Shown here piece after piece: positions 7,841 through 16,934 of a stretch of 16,934 nt of DNA. This stretch comes from Tubulinosema ratisbonensis (Eukaryota; Microsporidia; Tubulinosematidae): assembly GCA_004000155.1 (NCBI GenBank), contig RCSS01000529.1, positions 1 through 16,934 on the forward strand. The letters run 5' to 3'. Position 1 is the first letter of the stretch, and each line of letters opens with the position of its first letter. The position numbers and the translations under genes were made by a program. The notes under the pieces were generated by a model. The model was given only the letters and a program-made list of their open reading frames with translations. It was not told the origin of the DNA and made no database searches.

Positions 7841-10800
7841 TTATAATTTATTAAAATTATTAATTTCNTNNNANNNAATCCTTCCTTTATCAGTCCTAGC
7901 CAATCCTTCTTCAATAACAAACTTATTCTCTTTAAAAATATACCCACACTTACACATATTCTGTAAAACTCTTCTTTTATTCTCTCTACAATTATTACAA
8001 TAAATCTCATTCTTTAAAAATAAACTTAATTCATTCTCATACTTTTTTATCAATGCTTCATCCAATAAATCATTGGTTATTTGGTAATAACATTTATAAC
8101 AAAATACTTTGTTAGTACCATTGGTGAATATTACATTGTCATTCTTACATTTACAAATTAAATTTAATTTAAAAAAAGATTCTTTTTCTAAAAATAAACT
8201 TTTTTTTAATAATTTATGACAATTATTTTCTAAAACATTTACTTCTTCTTTTAATTTTAATATTTCTAAAATATTTTTTATGATAAAATGATTTACATTT
8301 TCTTTGATTATTAATTTATAAAGTAAATCATTTTCTATTGGTTCATTGTTAAAGTATTTTACTGCTATTTCTTCAGGTATTATAATATTACCAAATGCTT
8401 TGATTTTATTCTTACTTTTGTAAATGTAAGAATGTTCATTTATTATTGCTAATTGGTCAAATTCTCTGATTATTTCTATTTCTAATTTATTTTTTAAATA
8501 ATTTATAAATTCTTCACTTTTACTTTTTTTCTTAGTGTTTATAATTAAAATATTATTATTTACTAACACACATTCTATTTTAATTTCTTTAAGTACTTTT
8601 ATTTGATTAATGATGTATTTTGATTGGTTGATTATTAATTTATTTTTTAAATTTTCTGGTATAATTTTACTTTTATATTTAATCCACTCTTCTACTTTTT
8701 TTAAGTAAAAAGAGTCTTTTTTATTAAATAATAATTTAAAAAAATCATAAAAAATTCCTTCTTTTTCTTCTAAAATTGAATAAATTAAAGTATTTTTTAA
8801 ACCAATCATAATGCAATAATCATAATACCCTTTTATACAATTAGTATTGTTAAAATAATTGTAATATTCTTTATTACTGTTAAGTATTACTTTTTTACTC
8901 ATTAAATATTGATAAAATAAGAAATCTAAGTCATTGATACTCAATAAATTAACATTTGTTAATTTACTAATTTCATTTTGTTTTTCTATTTTCTCATTTA
9001 TTTTTAAATGAATTTTTTTGTATTCTTCAATTATTTCTTCTAAGCTTCCTAGTGAATTAATATTCTTTTCTTTAATATTCTTTTCTTTAATATTTACTGA
9101 AAAATATTCTTGTAAAATATTTTTACTGTTATTATTAGTGTAAAATGCCAAATGAGTGTTTTTGTAAAAAAGTAATGATTTATTATTTAATATTTTATAA
9201 TTTAAATATTTACTGTTTACAAACACTAATTGTTCATTAAAAATATTTTCTTTTTTTTCTAAAAAATAATTAAAATCATTGATTTTTTTACTATTTTTTA
9301 CACTTAAAATGTAAAAAATTCTTTTTTCGTAAGTAAAAGAGGTAATTATAAAATAATCAAAGTCATTTCCTATTCTTTTATGTTTATAATTTAATTTACA
9401 AAAATAAGGTACTTCTTTAAAATAAATATTCTTTACTGCTAAATGATTAATATACTCATTCTGGTGTTTACTTTTATTGTCTTTTACTTCTAATAATTTT
9501 ATTTCTTTTTTATCCATAAAGAAGGTTTCTAAAGAATCTTCTAAATTATAATCAAATAATTCAATAAAGAAAGTATTATTGCAAAATAATTTTTCTTTTT
9601 TTAATTTGTTATTTGTCATGGAAATTAAATAATTTTCATTATTTTCTTCTTGAATAATTAAATTATCTTTTAAATTATTTTTTAAAATAAATTTATAAGA
9701 AAATAACCAATAATCTTTTCTTAATTTTACTAATTCAGATAAAAATGTAATATTATTGTTATTATTTTTAGTATCACTAACACTAATATTATTAATATTA
9801 TTAATATTATTGTTTTTCTTCTCTTCATTTGTAAATAAAGAAATATTTTTTATTTCTTTATTTTTGCTTGATGTAAGAAAAGAATCTAAATTANTTTCTT
9901 TAACACTCCATTTTGGTAAATCAATACTTTTTACTGGATTATTGATATTTTGAAAAATGGCTGGTAAAACAACTATTTTTAAAATAACATTACTAACCCT
10001 GTTTCGGTAATATTCCCAGTCTAATATTTCTTTTATTGTTCCTGTTTTGTTAATCCATCTTTGTAAGAAAAAATCTCTTTTTCTTTCTGTAAATTTAAAT
10101 GTTTGAAGTGGCACTGCTTTATTTGCTATATTCCCTGGTGCATCACAAATCACATATTCACACTTTAAGCCACTTTTTAAAATTTTTTTACCTAAAATTT
10201 CTGATAATCTGTTGGCTATGCTTGCGTTTATCACATTTTGATTATCGTACTCATCAATTTCTTTAGACATTGATTTCGATTCCGAGAAAAATGAAAATAC
10301 TTCATCATCTGTTAAATTACTTGCTTTACTTGTAATTAAATTAAGCCAATACTCACAAACCTGTCCTAAAATTGAATAACACTCTTCTAAATTACTTCCT
10401 AATGTAAACTTATTAAACAAATCATCTTGAAATTTCTTAATTAAATTTAATTCTCCTCTTCTTTTAATTTCAAATCCTTTTAATTCTGAAATTTCATTTT
10501 TTTTATTGATAATTAAATATTTCTTTTTTAATAACTTATTTTCTTCTGTACTGCTTGGTAAAATCATTGCATTGTAAGGGCCATCAATTTCAAATTCAAT
10601 AGAATTGTATTTTGTTAAATTATTTTCTGAATCATTTATGTAATACTGGTCATTTGAAAATCTTTCTTTGATTAATTCATTGATTATTATTTTTAAAATA
10701 TTCTCGTTTTCATAAAGTAAAGGTAATTTGTCTGGAACTAAGCACCATATTCCATCTGTGTCTAATTCTAAGACTAACCCTATTTTTTCTATAAAATTTT

Positions 10801-12943
10801 TAGCTACTTTAATAATCTCTGCTCCTTGATAACAAGTTATAGCTGCCATTTCTAAAGAATACCATCTACTTCCTTTTCTCATAACATATCCATAAAAAGA
10901 ATTTAATACAACTTTATGTGCTATCTGTAATGAATCATAAATTTGTGAGTTAACTTTGTCTGTTTTAGAAAGTTTCTTGTATTTTACCCTTTGATCTCTG
11001 AAAGATTGCACTGTTTCTAAGTAAAATGGTATTTCTCTTTGACAAATAGTAGAAGTCTTTTCTTCTTCTTTTGTGATGAATAATTTTTTGTACTTTTCTC
11101 TGCTGTATTCTTTTAATCTTTTTTTAAAAATTTGTTCTTTTTTTGTGTTCGGTAAAAATTTAAATAAAATTTGTCTCTTATTTTCCTCANAAAAAAACAT
11201 TTCATTTTCTAATTCTTCATTGATTAACTCAATTTCTTTTTTTGTGGGTGGNAAAAATTCAATCCTTTGAACCCATTTTAAATTTCTTTGACATTTCTCC
11301 TTTTCAGTAAAATAGTCACACCTTAAACAATCTTCCTCTCTTTTTACAGCCACAGGCTGTAATTTATTTGTTAAAATAATGTTGGGATACATTGCTCCTA
11401 CGTCTAAATGATAAATAAATGGCTTTGAATTTATTTTTAAAATTTCTTCTTTTCCCAAATCTTTTATTTCTTTGATAAATTCTTCTTTAAAATTCATTTT
11501 TTCTAATAAATTAACTAAATAATTTTTATGAACATTAAATTCATATTCAAAATCATGTCTGTAAATTCCACTTCTTATGCTTTCAACGTGTCCTCCTACG
11601 TAATTTAAATTATTAATCACAAAAGGAAAATCATATTTTATTACCTTATTTTTATCAGGTATTAATACTCCTTTTTTATATGCGTGGGCAATTAATAAAG
11701 ATTCACAAAGTGTACCACTCCCTTTTTCTAAAACATCTAAAGAATTTAAAGGAATGAGTGTGCATAGAGAAAAAATAAATAAATTTACGTACTTAACGTA
11801 AATCAAATAACATGCTACAGAATCAGAGACTGAGTAATTGGCTAGTAGTTGTGGATTTTCTTTGGCTAAACTTACCAATAATTCAGGATCTAATTCTTCA
11901 GGTTGGTAATTTAACTTTACTTGTGTTACATTCTTTAATCCTTGTGATCCCATAGGCAAATAAGAATCTCTTTTTACCCATTTATAAGCATCCAAGTGAA
12001 TTATTTTTAAAATGGAAATTTCTTCATTTTCTTCAGAATTTTCTGATTTTATTTTTAACGCTTCTTCAATGCTTCTTGAAAAAATATTTGTAAATTTTTT
12101 TAAATCATTAAAATTTGATCTTTCGATTAAAAAAGGAATGTCAAAAAAATCTCCGTTGTACGTGGTAAAAATTTCTGGTTGAAATAAGTGAATTATTTCA
12201 TAAAACTTAAGTAAAAGATTTTTTTCATCTTTTTCATTAAATACTTCAAAATTAGCACCTGTGTCAGATTTTGGCCAGTAAGAAAAATTTGAAATATTTT
12301 CATCGACTATTTCTCGGTTTACTATCAAATATCCTTTATCACACATCAAAGAAATCATCATAATTTGGTCTGAGCTAGAATCAGGAAATAAAAGGGGTTC
12401 TTTTGTTGTTTCAATATCAAATGCTAAAATTTTTAAGGAAGGCATGGCTATTTTTTCTGAAGGAACAATTTTTTCAAAATCTACCTTATACCATTTTCCT
12501 ACTCTTAAATCATTTTCTATCAGAAAAAGATTGTCAAATGGTAAGTCATGTTCATAAATGTTAGTAAAGAATGGTGTTTCTCTTTCCATATAAGAGAATT
12601 CTTTGTAAATGTCTTGTTCTTCTTTCTTCAATATTTTTTTTATTTTATTCTTTGCCTCTGTAAAATTATTTTGGTTTGAAAAATAAATTTTTAACAAATT
12701 TTTAGGGGGTTGGTTTAAATGATTGAATTCTGACAGGTCAGTTTTTTGAATAATTTCTATTTTTTTAGTATCGTATTGTTTCCTCATAAAATTCTCACAT
12801 CCTTCCACGTTACTTGTTTCTAACAAGAAACAAGGATAAAAGGGTCTTTGAACAGAGAAATTTATATCAGAATGAAAGAATAACACAGCTTTATTGTCAA
12901 TTATCTCAAAATGAACTAAATATCCTTCTTGTGGAGATTCCAT
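7841..12943 (-). CDS. POL2: DNA polymerase epsilon catalytic subunit
   Basis: The leading-strand replicative polymerase with proofreading exonuclease, nuclear. It has 1700 residues against about 2200-2290 in yeast and human. Exonuclease motifs: FDIET at 175-179 (D176, E178), NGDFFD at 263-268, YSVSD at 370-374. Polymerase motifs: A, DVGAMYPN at 514-521; B, NSFYGYVMRKG at 681-691; C, ELDTDG at 726-731. Fe-S cysteines of the catalytic core are present: C539, C542, C551 and C634. An Asn-rich linker near 1060-1090 is encoded by AAT-type repeats (about 9750-9815). The C-terminal half is short and degenerate but ends with two zinc-type cysteine pairs (CKC...CYKC, about 1596-1617; CNNC...CKC, about 1646-1663). 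ATG 12943 is the first Met after an in-frame TAG; the in-frame TTG at 12949 is not needed. Seven uncalled bases at 7868-7876 blur three residues near the C-terminus. Confidence 0.97.
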   Translation of the reverse strand: MESPQEGYLVHFEIIDNKAVLFFHSDINFSVQRPFYPCFLLETSNVEGCENFMRKQYDTKKIEIIQKTDLSEFNHLNQPPKNLLKIYFSNQNNFTEAKNKIKKILKKEEQDIYKEFSYMERETPFFTNIYEHDLPFDNLFLIENDLRVGKWYKVDFEKIVPSEKIAMPSLKILAFDIETTKEPLLFPDSSSDQIMMISLMCDKGYLIVNREIVDENISNFSYWPKSDTGANFEVFNEKDEKNLLLKFYEIIHLFQPEIFTTYNGDFFDIPFLIERSNFNDLKKFTNIFSRSIEEALKIKSENSEENEEISILKIIHLDAYKWVKRDSYLPMGSQGLKNVTQVKLNYQPEELDPELLVSLAKENPQLLANYSVSDSVACYLIYVKYVNLFIFSLCTLIPLNSLDVLEKGSGTLCESLLIAHAYKKGVLIPDKNKVIKYDFPFVINNLNYVGGHVESIRSGIYRHDFEYEFNVHKNYLVNLLEKMNFKEEFIKEIKDLGKEEILKINSKPFIYHLDVGAMYPNIILTNKLQPVAVKREEDCLRCDYFTEKEKCQRNLKWVQRIEFXPPTKKEIELINEELENEMFFXEENKRQILFKFLPNTKKEQIFKKRLKEYSREKYKKLFITKEEEKTSTICQREIPFYLETVQSFRDQRVKYKKLSKTDKVNSQIYDSLQIAHKVVLNSFYGYVMRKGSRWYSLEMAAITCYQGAEIIKVAKNFIEKIGLVLELDTDGIWCLVPDKLPLLYENENILKIIINELIKERFSNDQYYINDSENNLTKYNSIEFEIDGPYNAMILPSSTEENKLLKKKYLIINKKNEISELKGFEIKRRGELNLIKKFQDDLFNKFTLGSNLEECYSILGQVCEYWLNLITSKASNLTDDEVFSFFSESKSMSKEIDEYDNQNVINASIANRLSEILGKKILKSGLKCEYVICDAPGNIANKAVPLQTFKFTERKRDFFLQRWINKTGTIKEILDWEYYRNRVSNVILKIVVLPAIFQNINNPVKSIDLPKWSVKEXNLDSFLTSSKNKEIKNISLFTNEEKKNNNINNINNISVSDTKNNNNNITFLSELVKLRKDYWLFSYKFILKNNLKDNLIIQEENNENYLISMTNNKLKKEKLFCNNTFFIELFDYNLEDSLETFFMDKKEIKLLEVKDNKSKHQNEYINHLAVKNIYFKEVPYFCKLNYKHKRIGNDFDYFIITSFTYEKRIFYILSVKNSKKINDFNYFLEKKENIFNEQLVFVNSKYLNYKILNNKSLLFYKNTHLAFYTNNNSKNILQEYFSVNIKEKNIKEKNINSLGSLEEIIEEYKKIHLKINEKIEKQNEISKLTNVNLLSINDLDFLFYQYLMSKKVILNSNKEYYNYFNNTNCIKGYYDYCIMIGLKNTLIYSILEEKEGIFYDFFKLLFNKKDSFYLKKVEEWIKYKSKIIPENLKNKLIINQSKYIINQIKVLKEIKIECVLVNNNILIINTKKKSKSEEFINYLKNKLEIEIIREFDQLAIINEHSYIYKSKNKIKAFGNIIIPEEIAVKYFNNEPIENDLLYKLIIKENVNHFIIKNILEILKLKEEVNVLENNCHKLLKKSLFLEKESFFKLNLICKCKNDNVIFTNGTNKVFCYKCYYQITNDLLDEALIKKYENELSLFLKNEIYCNNCRENKRRVLQNMCKCGYIFKENKFVIEEGLARTDKGRIXXXEINNFNKL
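7868..7876. other. Cluster of uncalled bases in the POL2 C-terminus
   Basis: Seven of nine bases are N (7868, 7870-7872, 7874-7876). They affect three codons located eight residues before the POL2 stop, so the exact C-terminal sequence and even the frame there should be treated as uncertain. Confidence 0.9.
9752..9815 (-). repeat. AAT/ATT trinucleotide repeats coding for Asn-rich linker
   Basis: Plus-strand runs of ATT/AAT units (for example ATTATTAATATTATTAATA near 9788-9808) encode Asn/Ile-rich residues in POL2. They sit between the polymerase module and the degenerate C-terminal half, where a length-variable linker is tolerated. Confidence 0.6.
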
Positions 12944-13061
12944 AGGCAAATAGTTTGTTAACTAAATTCATGCATTTAAGGATAAATTATTTAATTTTTT
13001 AAATAATTTTAATTGATAATTTTAGAAAAAAAACATAAAAAAAGAATACTTGCATAAACAA
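12944..13061. promoter_or_regulatory. Short divergent promoter region of POL2 and the cullin
   Basis: Only 118 bp separate the two start codons, so both promoters and 5' UTRs must fit here or overlap coding sequence. It is A/T-rich with ATGCATTTAAGG near 12970. Just before the POL2 ATG the minus strand reads TTGCCT. In-frame stops lie upstream of both ATGs, which fixes both starts. Confidence 0.5.
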
Positions 13062-15086
13062 ATGAGTAAATCAGAAAATGAAAAAAAACCAGAAGATTTT
13101 AACATAATTTTTTCAAGAATAATAGAAAAATTAACAAAAATTATAAATTATAAGAAGATAGAAGGCATAAAATTATATAATGACATTTACTGTATAAGTA
13201 AAATACCATCATACACAAAAGCATTACATAAAAGACTAAGTTATTATTTTAAAATGATATGTGAATCTTATTTAGATTTAATTCTGAAAAATAATAATGT
13301 TTGTGAGGAGTACCTTAAATATTTTTATAAAATTTCTTTGTTGCTAAGTGTTGTTTCTGAATTATTTACACCATTAAGTAATTCAAGTAAAAAAGGAATC
13401 AAAAAAGAAGAAACTTTATTCAAAGAAATGTTAAAAATTTTTGAAAATAAAATTGTAAAAATTGTAAATTTAAAAGGAATTTGCTTAGAAATGTTAAAAA
13501 ATGAAATCGATAATTTTGTTTGTAAAAATAACAGTCAAAATTTTACTGAAAATGCAAAAAATTTTGACAAAACTTTTGTTAAAATTTTTCAGTTAAAAAC
13601 TGAAAAAATAAAAAAAATAGTTTCTGTAGACTCAAAGTATCAAAAATTAAGTCATACCATTACAAAAAAGGACACATTGCTTACTAAATTACTATATTCT
13701 TTAGAAACCTTTAAACTTTACACAGAATATTACGAAAAAGATGCTTTACTTTTAATTTTGAATTTTTTAAAACAAGAATGTAAAGAACAAAAAGATTTAT
13801 CTAAAATGAGTGGCACAATGTTTAATTCTATTTTTGTTTTAGTAAGCAAAACTTTTCTTCCACAATCATTTGTAAAAATTATAAAATTATTGGACCAAGA
13901 AATTATTTTAAATTTTCAAAAAGAAATTTCTTTAAATTTAATTTTAGAAATTCATATTCAATTTAATATTAAAAAAAATAAAAAAGAGTTTTTCAACACA
14001 CCAGAATATTTTAATGTTTTTAGGAAATTTCCTTCTTTTAGTTTACTTTATGAAGAATGCTTTTTAAAATACATTTTATTTTTAAACGAAAAAAATTTAG
14101 AAGAATCTTTTGAAAATTTAACAATTTTACTTGAATTGTTGTATTTCCACGAATTTAGTGAATTAGAAATGGCAATAATGAACGGTTATAATTATAAAAT
14201 AAATAACAAGGAAGGGACAGAAGAAGAATTAGCTTTGTTCATTCATAACATTATTTTAAAAAAGAAACATAAAATTTTTCTTAAAGAAAATATAAATTTA
14301 TCAGTTTCTACTTCCTCGGAATTAGCAATTTTTCAGCTTATTTTTGCCATTTTAAAAAGAAAAGAATATTTTTTTGATTTTTATTTGATTTATTTGGAAA
14401 AAAGGCTTCTTTCAGGAGAAATTTTCTTAGAAAGAGAAATTTTAAAAATCATAAAAAAACATGAAACAGAAAATAGTTTTTTAAAAAAAGCAGAAAAAAT
14501 GATACAAGAAATTGAAAAATCAAAAAAGAATGCAATTTTTGGAAAGAATATCTTTTTACCGAGTGATCATAGTTTAATCAAAATAGAACCACTAATTTTA
14601 GGAAGAAACAATTATAATTTTAATGCAATTTATAAGGTAGAATTACCATTAATCCAAAAAGAAATAAAAAAAATTCTTCCTTTTAAAAATCTTAATTTTC
14701 AATTAGAACATTCATTTTGCTTGGTAAAATTTAATGATAAAATAATTCAAATGACTTTGTTACATTACTTAGTGTTAATTGATTATCCAGTTAAATTAGA
14801 AAATAATTTATTAAAACAAATAAAAGATTCATTAAATAACATTAAAGAAGAAACTTACATTTTAGAATTAAAAGAAGAAAAAATTAATTTTGAACAAAAA
14901 AAGGATTATTTTTTGGTTTTTAAAGCTAAATTAATTAATTTTTTAAAAAGAAATAAATCATCCAATATTGATATTTTAAGAAAAGAATTTAATGATGAGA
15001 AAGTAGATTTAATTAAAGTTATTGATGAGTGTGTGAGTCAAAGGTATTTAAAGAAAGAAAATGAAGTGATTTATTATTTACCATAA
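13062..15086 (+). CDS. Cullin (CUL1-like scaffold of a RING ubiquitin ligase)
   Basis: A 674-residue cullin, somewhat shorter than yeast or human CUL1 (about 780-815). It would hold an adaptor at its N-terminus and a RING protein (Rbx1) at its C-terminus. The N-terminal part (about 1-400) is helical cullin-repeat-like, starting with a KLYNDIY helix. The cullin homology domain begins near 436 with FYLIYLEKRLLSGE, then an E-rich segment leading to KKAEKMIQEIEKS, which matches the KLxxMFxDIxxS element. PLILGRNNYNF and the strand segment FQLEHSFCLVKF follow the CUL1 order. The final winged helix (about 610-674) reads LINFLKRNK, with K629 at the neddylation position, and ends VIDECVSQRYLKK..YYLP. 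Cullin family is near certain; CUL1 rather than CUL3/4 is inference, and APC2 fits less well because the WHB matches canonical cullins. ATG 13062 is the first Met after an in-frame TAG; TTG 13050 is not needed. Confidence 0.85.
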   Translation: MSKSENEKKPEDFNIIFSRIIEKLTKIINYKKIEGIKLYNDIYCISKIPSYTKALHKRLSYYFKMICESYLDLILKNNNVCEEYLKYFYKISLLLSVVSELFTPLSNSSKKGIKKEETLFKEMLKIFENKIVKIVNLKGICLEMLKNEIDNFVCKNNSQNFTENAKNFDKTFVKIFQLKTEKIKKIVSVDSKYQKLSHTITKKDTLLTKLLYSLETFKLYTEYYEKDALLLILNFLKQECKEQKDLSKMSGTMFNSIFVLVSKTFLPQSFVKIIKLLDQEIILNFQKEISLNLILEIHIQFNIKKNKKEFFNTPEYFNVFRKFPSFSLLYEECFLKYILFLNEKNLEESFENLTILLELLYFHEFSELEMAIMNGYNYKINNKEGTEEELALFIHNIILKKKHKIFLKENINLSVSTSSELAIFQLIFAILKRKEYFFDFYLIYLEKRLLSGEIFLEREILKIIKKHETENSFLKKAEKMIQEIEKSKKNAIFGKNIFLPSDHSLIKIEPLILGRNNYNFNAIYKVELPLIQKEIKKILPFKNLNFQLEHSFCLVKFNDKIIQMTLLHYLVLIDYPVKLENNLLKQIKDSLNNIKEETYILELKEEKINFEQKKDYFLVFKAKLINFLKRNKSSNIDILRKEFNDEKVDLIKVIDECVSQRYLKKENEVIYYLP

Positions 15087-15227
15087 AATAAATGTAAATT
15101 TAAAAATAAAAATAAATTGTAAAATAAAAATAAAAATTAAAATTAAAATTAAAATTAAAATTAAAATAAAAATTAAAATAAAAATTTAAAAATAATATTT
15201 AATTTAAAAATATAAAATTTTTATATT
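15087..15227. repeat. Convergent A-rich spacer with AAAATT hexamer repeat
   Basis: The 141 bp between the cullin and APC3-like stop codons is almost only A and T. AAAATT is repeated five times in a row at 15133-15162, flanked by AAAATA variants. Strand bias is strong (A-rich on plus). It contains the 3' ends of two converging genes and is probably prone to length change. Confidence 0.6.
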
Positions 15228-16934
15228 TCATTCTTTAATTCTATTTTCTTCCACAGAAATATCCATCATAACCCTTTTAAAAGAATTATCCTCACTTTTT
15301 ACTAAAGAAATTATTTCCTTGGCTAATTTCACTAATTTTAATTTTAAACAAAGCTCTGCTATTTTGATAAATATCATTTCTTCATATTCATTAAATTCTC
15401 TTTTACAGCTAAGTAAATGATTACACAAAGTAATTAATCTATTTTCTTTACTTTTATTTCCTTTTATTTTAAATGTGTCCTCTAAAGCTAAAATACATTC
15501 TTCATACATTTCTTCTTTTAAGGTACATTTTATTAAAATGTACCTTATAAAAATGTTTACTGGTACAAGAGAAATAGCCTTTTTTAAGTAAAATAGCCCT
15601 GCTTCAGGTTGTTGTGTGTGAAAATGGGATATTCCTAATCCTACCAGTGCATTATAATTGTCAGGTTCAAGTAATAAACTTAAATAAAAGTACCCTTTTG
15701 CGCGCTCAAATTCTTTTTTATGGATGTATTCATGGCCTACCAAGTTAACAGTGTAAAAATTATATTTGATGTACAAGCTTTTTTCTAAGCAACTTAAAGC
15801 TTTTCTTGTGTTATTGTTCAAAGAGTAATAATTTCCTAGCACTGTCCAGGTAATTGAACTATCAAAATAATGCCTCAATGACTTACGTGAAATATTTGCT
15901 AATTTGTCTTTGTCTCTTTTTTTGTACAAAAGTGAAGAATAAACATCCATTCTTTTCTCATAAATTTTTTCATTTGCTAAAATATAATCAAATATCTCTA
16001 TTGCCTCATTTGTCTGGCCTAATTCCGCTAAAAAAGTGGCATACTCTTTAAGAAAATACGTACCAAAGCCAGGTGAAATACTTTTGTATTTTAAAAAGTT
16101 CTCAGAATATTCTTGTAAATCATTGTAAAAATTTTTTATGATATTTTCTACCGGCGAAACTAAAAAATCATCTTTAATTTTACATTCTTGGTTCATTTTA
16201 CTTTCACTTCTCTTCAAATCTTCAAAGAACAATTGTGTTTGTATGTTACTTAAATTTCCACTGTCATTTTCTATCAAACTTGTCTCTGAAACCCAAAATT
16301 TATCTTCTAAATTTTTAAATTGTGAATCTACCAAATTAGAAACATTGTTCTCTTTAAGTTCTAAGTTTGCGTAAGGAATGTCTATTTTTTTATTCAAGTC
16401 ATTTTGAACTATGTCATCAAAATCACCTCCGTAAAATTTAGCCAAGTTTAAACTTGGTGTATATTTTTTTTCTGGGTACGTAAAACTTTCTTGTTTGCTT
16501 TTTTGCAGGTTAAAATACGAATTTTTGAGATAAAAATTTTCTTCAAAAGCATTTTTGTACATTTTGCTGGCTTTTTTAATATCACACATTTCTTTGTAAA
16601 CATCTCCTAACAATTCATAAACTAATTCTATTTTTAATTGTAAAACAAGTTCGTTCAGCTTAGATTCATAAACAGGTTCAATTACGTATTTCTTCTCTAA
16701 AATTTTATCTAAAGCTGAAATAGCTTTATTATACTCCTTTAATTTATAACAAGCTAATGCTTCATAAAATAAAGAAGTATACGTCTTTGTGCAAAATAAA
16801 AGAGATCTTGAGAAATTGCCACTGTCGTATTCTATAATTTGCATTATTAATTCGTATTTCTTATCTTTTAGCGTCGCACAAGAGAGAATAAACTTGGCAG
16901 TTGAAAAGTTTTTATGTCTGTAAAGTGAATAAAT
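15228..16934 (-). CDS. CDC27: TPR subunit of the anaphase-promoting complex, APC3/CDC27-like (5' partial)
   Basis: A TPR-repeat protein; 568 residues are visible and the frame is open to the window edge, so the N-terminus is missing. Met at 16844 is internal: the 30 codons upstream (including YRHKNFSTAKFIL) continue the first TPR. Counted from that Met, TPR-like helices fill about 1-115 (with ELLGDVYKEMCDIKKASKMY at 78-97), a disordered linker about 120-235, then a TPR array from about 260, with GNYYSL at 337-342, GHEY at 370-373 and NALVGLG at 398-404. The WxxxGNxxSL, GHEY, YNAxxGLG series is typical of CDC27 and its paralogue CDC23. The long linker between N-terminal TPRs and the array fits CDC27, where APC3 forms a dimeric scaffold that binds co-activator tails. 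CDC23/APC8 remains possible. It converges on the cullin, another ubiquitin-ligase scaffold. Confidence 0.75.
   Translation of the reverse strand: MYSLYRHKNFSTAKFILSCATLKDKKYELIMQIIEYDSGNFSRSLLFCTKTYTSLFYEALACYKLKEYNKAISALDKILEKKYVIEPVYESKLNELVLQLKIELVYELLGDVYKEMCDIKKASKMYKNAFEENFYLKNSYFNLQKSKQESFTYPEKKYTPSLNLAKFYGGDFDDIVQNDLNKKIDIPYANLELKENNVSNLVDSQFKNLEDKFWVSETSLIENDSGNLSNIQTQLFFEDLKRSESKMNQECKIKDDFLVSPVENIIKNFYNDLQEYSENFLKYKSISPGFGTYFLKEYATFLAELGQTNEAIEIFDYILANEKIYEKRMDVYSSLLYKKRDKDKLANISRKSLRHYFDSSITWTVLGNYYSLNNNTRKALSCLEKSLYIKYNFYTVNLVGHEYIHKKEFERAKGYFYLSLLLEPDNYNALVGLGISHFHTQQPEAGLFYLKKAISLVPVNIFIRYILIKCTLKEEMYEECILALEDTFKIKGNKSKENRLITLCNHLLSCKREFNEYEEMIFIKIAELCLKLKLVKLAKEIISLVKSEDNSFKRVMMDISVEENRIKE

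Noticed and set aside
13050..13061. TTG start for the cullin
   Set aside because: ATG at 13062 is the first Met after an in-frame TAG; the same reasoning removes the TTG at 12949 for POL2.
13062..15086. APC2 rather than a canonical cullin
   Set aside because: The order of motifs from PLILG to the terminal winged helix, and a Lys at the neddylation position, fit CUL1-type cullins better; APC2 is not fully excluded.

Overview
This window looks like nuclear DNA from a microsporidian (an obligate intracellular fungal relative). The genes are eukaryotic housekeeping types, they have no recognisable introns, they are shorter than their yeast or animal counterparts, and there is one secreted lectin-like protein of a kind common in microsporidia. 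Coding sequence is very A+T-rich and the short spacers are almost pure A/T. I cannot name the species from the sequence alone.

Layout. Positions 1-2520 hold no gene I can support. A minus-strand gene (2521-3282) encodes a small secreted protein with a ricin-B-lectin-like (beta-trefoil) middle and a charged tail. It is divergent from a plus-strand gene (3772-5004) for a 410-residue protein whose C-terminal half resembles the Eyes-absent (EYA) type of HAD phosphatase but lacks the catalytic residues. About 800 bp without a supported gene follows, then two plus-strand genes: farnesyl diphosphate synthase (5803-6630, with its conserved C-terminal tail displaced into another frame up to 6700) and the 18S rRNA dimethyladenosine transferase DIM1 (6959-7729). 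DIM1 converges on a large minus-strand gene for the catalytic subunit of DNA polymerase epsilon (7841-12943). That gene is divergent, over 118 bp, from a plus-strand cullin (13062-15086). The cullin converges on a minus-strand TPR protein, most like the anaphase-promoting-complex subunit APC3/CDC27 (15228 to the window edge, 5' end missing).

The genes do not form a pathway or operon. They cover leading-strand DNA replication (POL2), ubiquitin ligase scaffolding (cullin and APC3, side by side), ribosome maturation (DIM1), isoprenoid synthesis (FPPS) and a probable secreted host-facing factor. The right half (6.9-16.9 kb) is tightly packed with spacers of 111-141 bp; the left half is gene-poor.

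Most notable points: the frame break just before the FPPS C-terminus, the degenerate EYA-like protein, the lectin with a basic tail, the small Pol epsilon that keeps every Fe-S and zinc cysteine, a recurring CC next to start codons, and a 2.5 kb left flank whose base composition differs from the other spacers.
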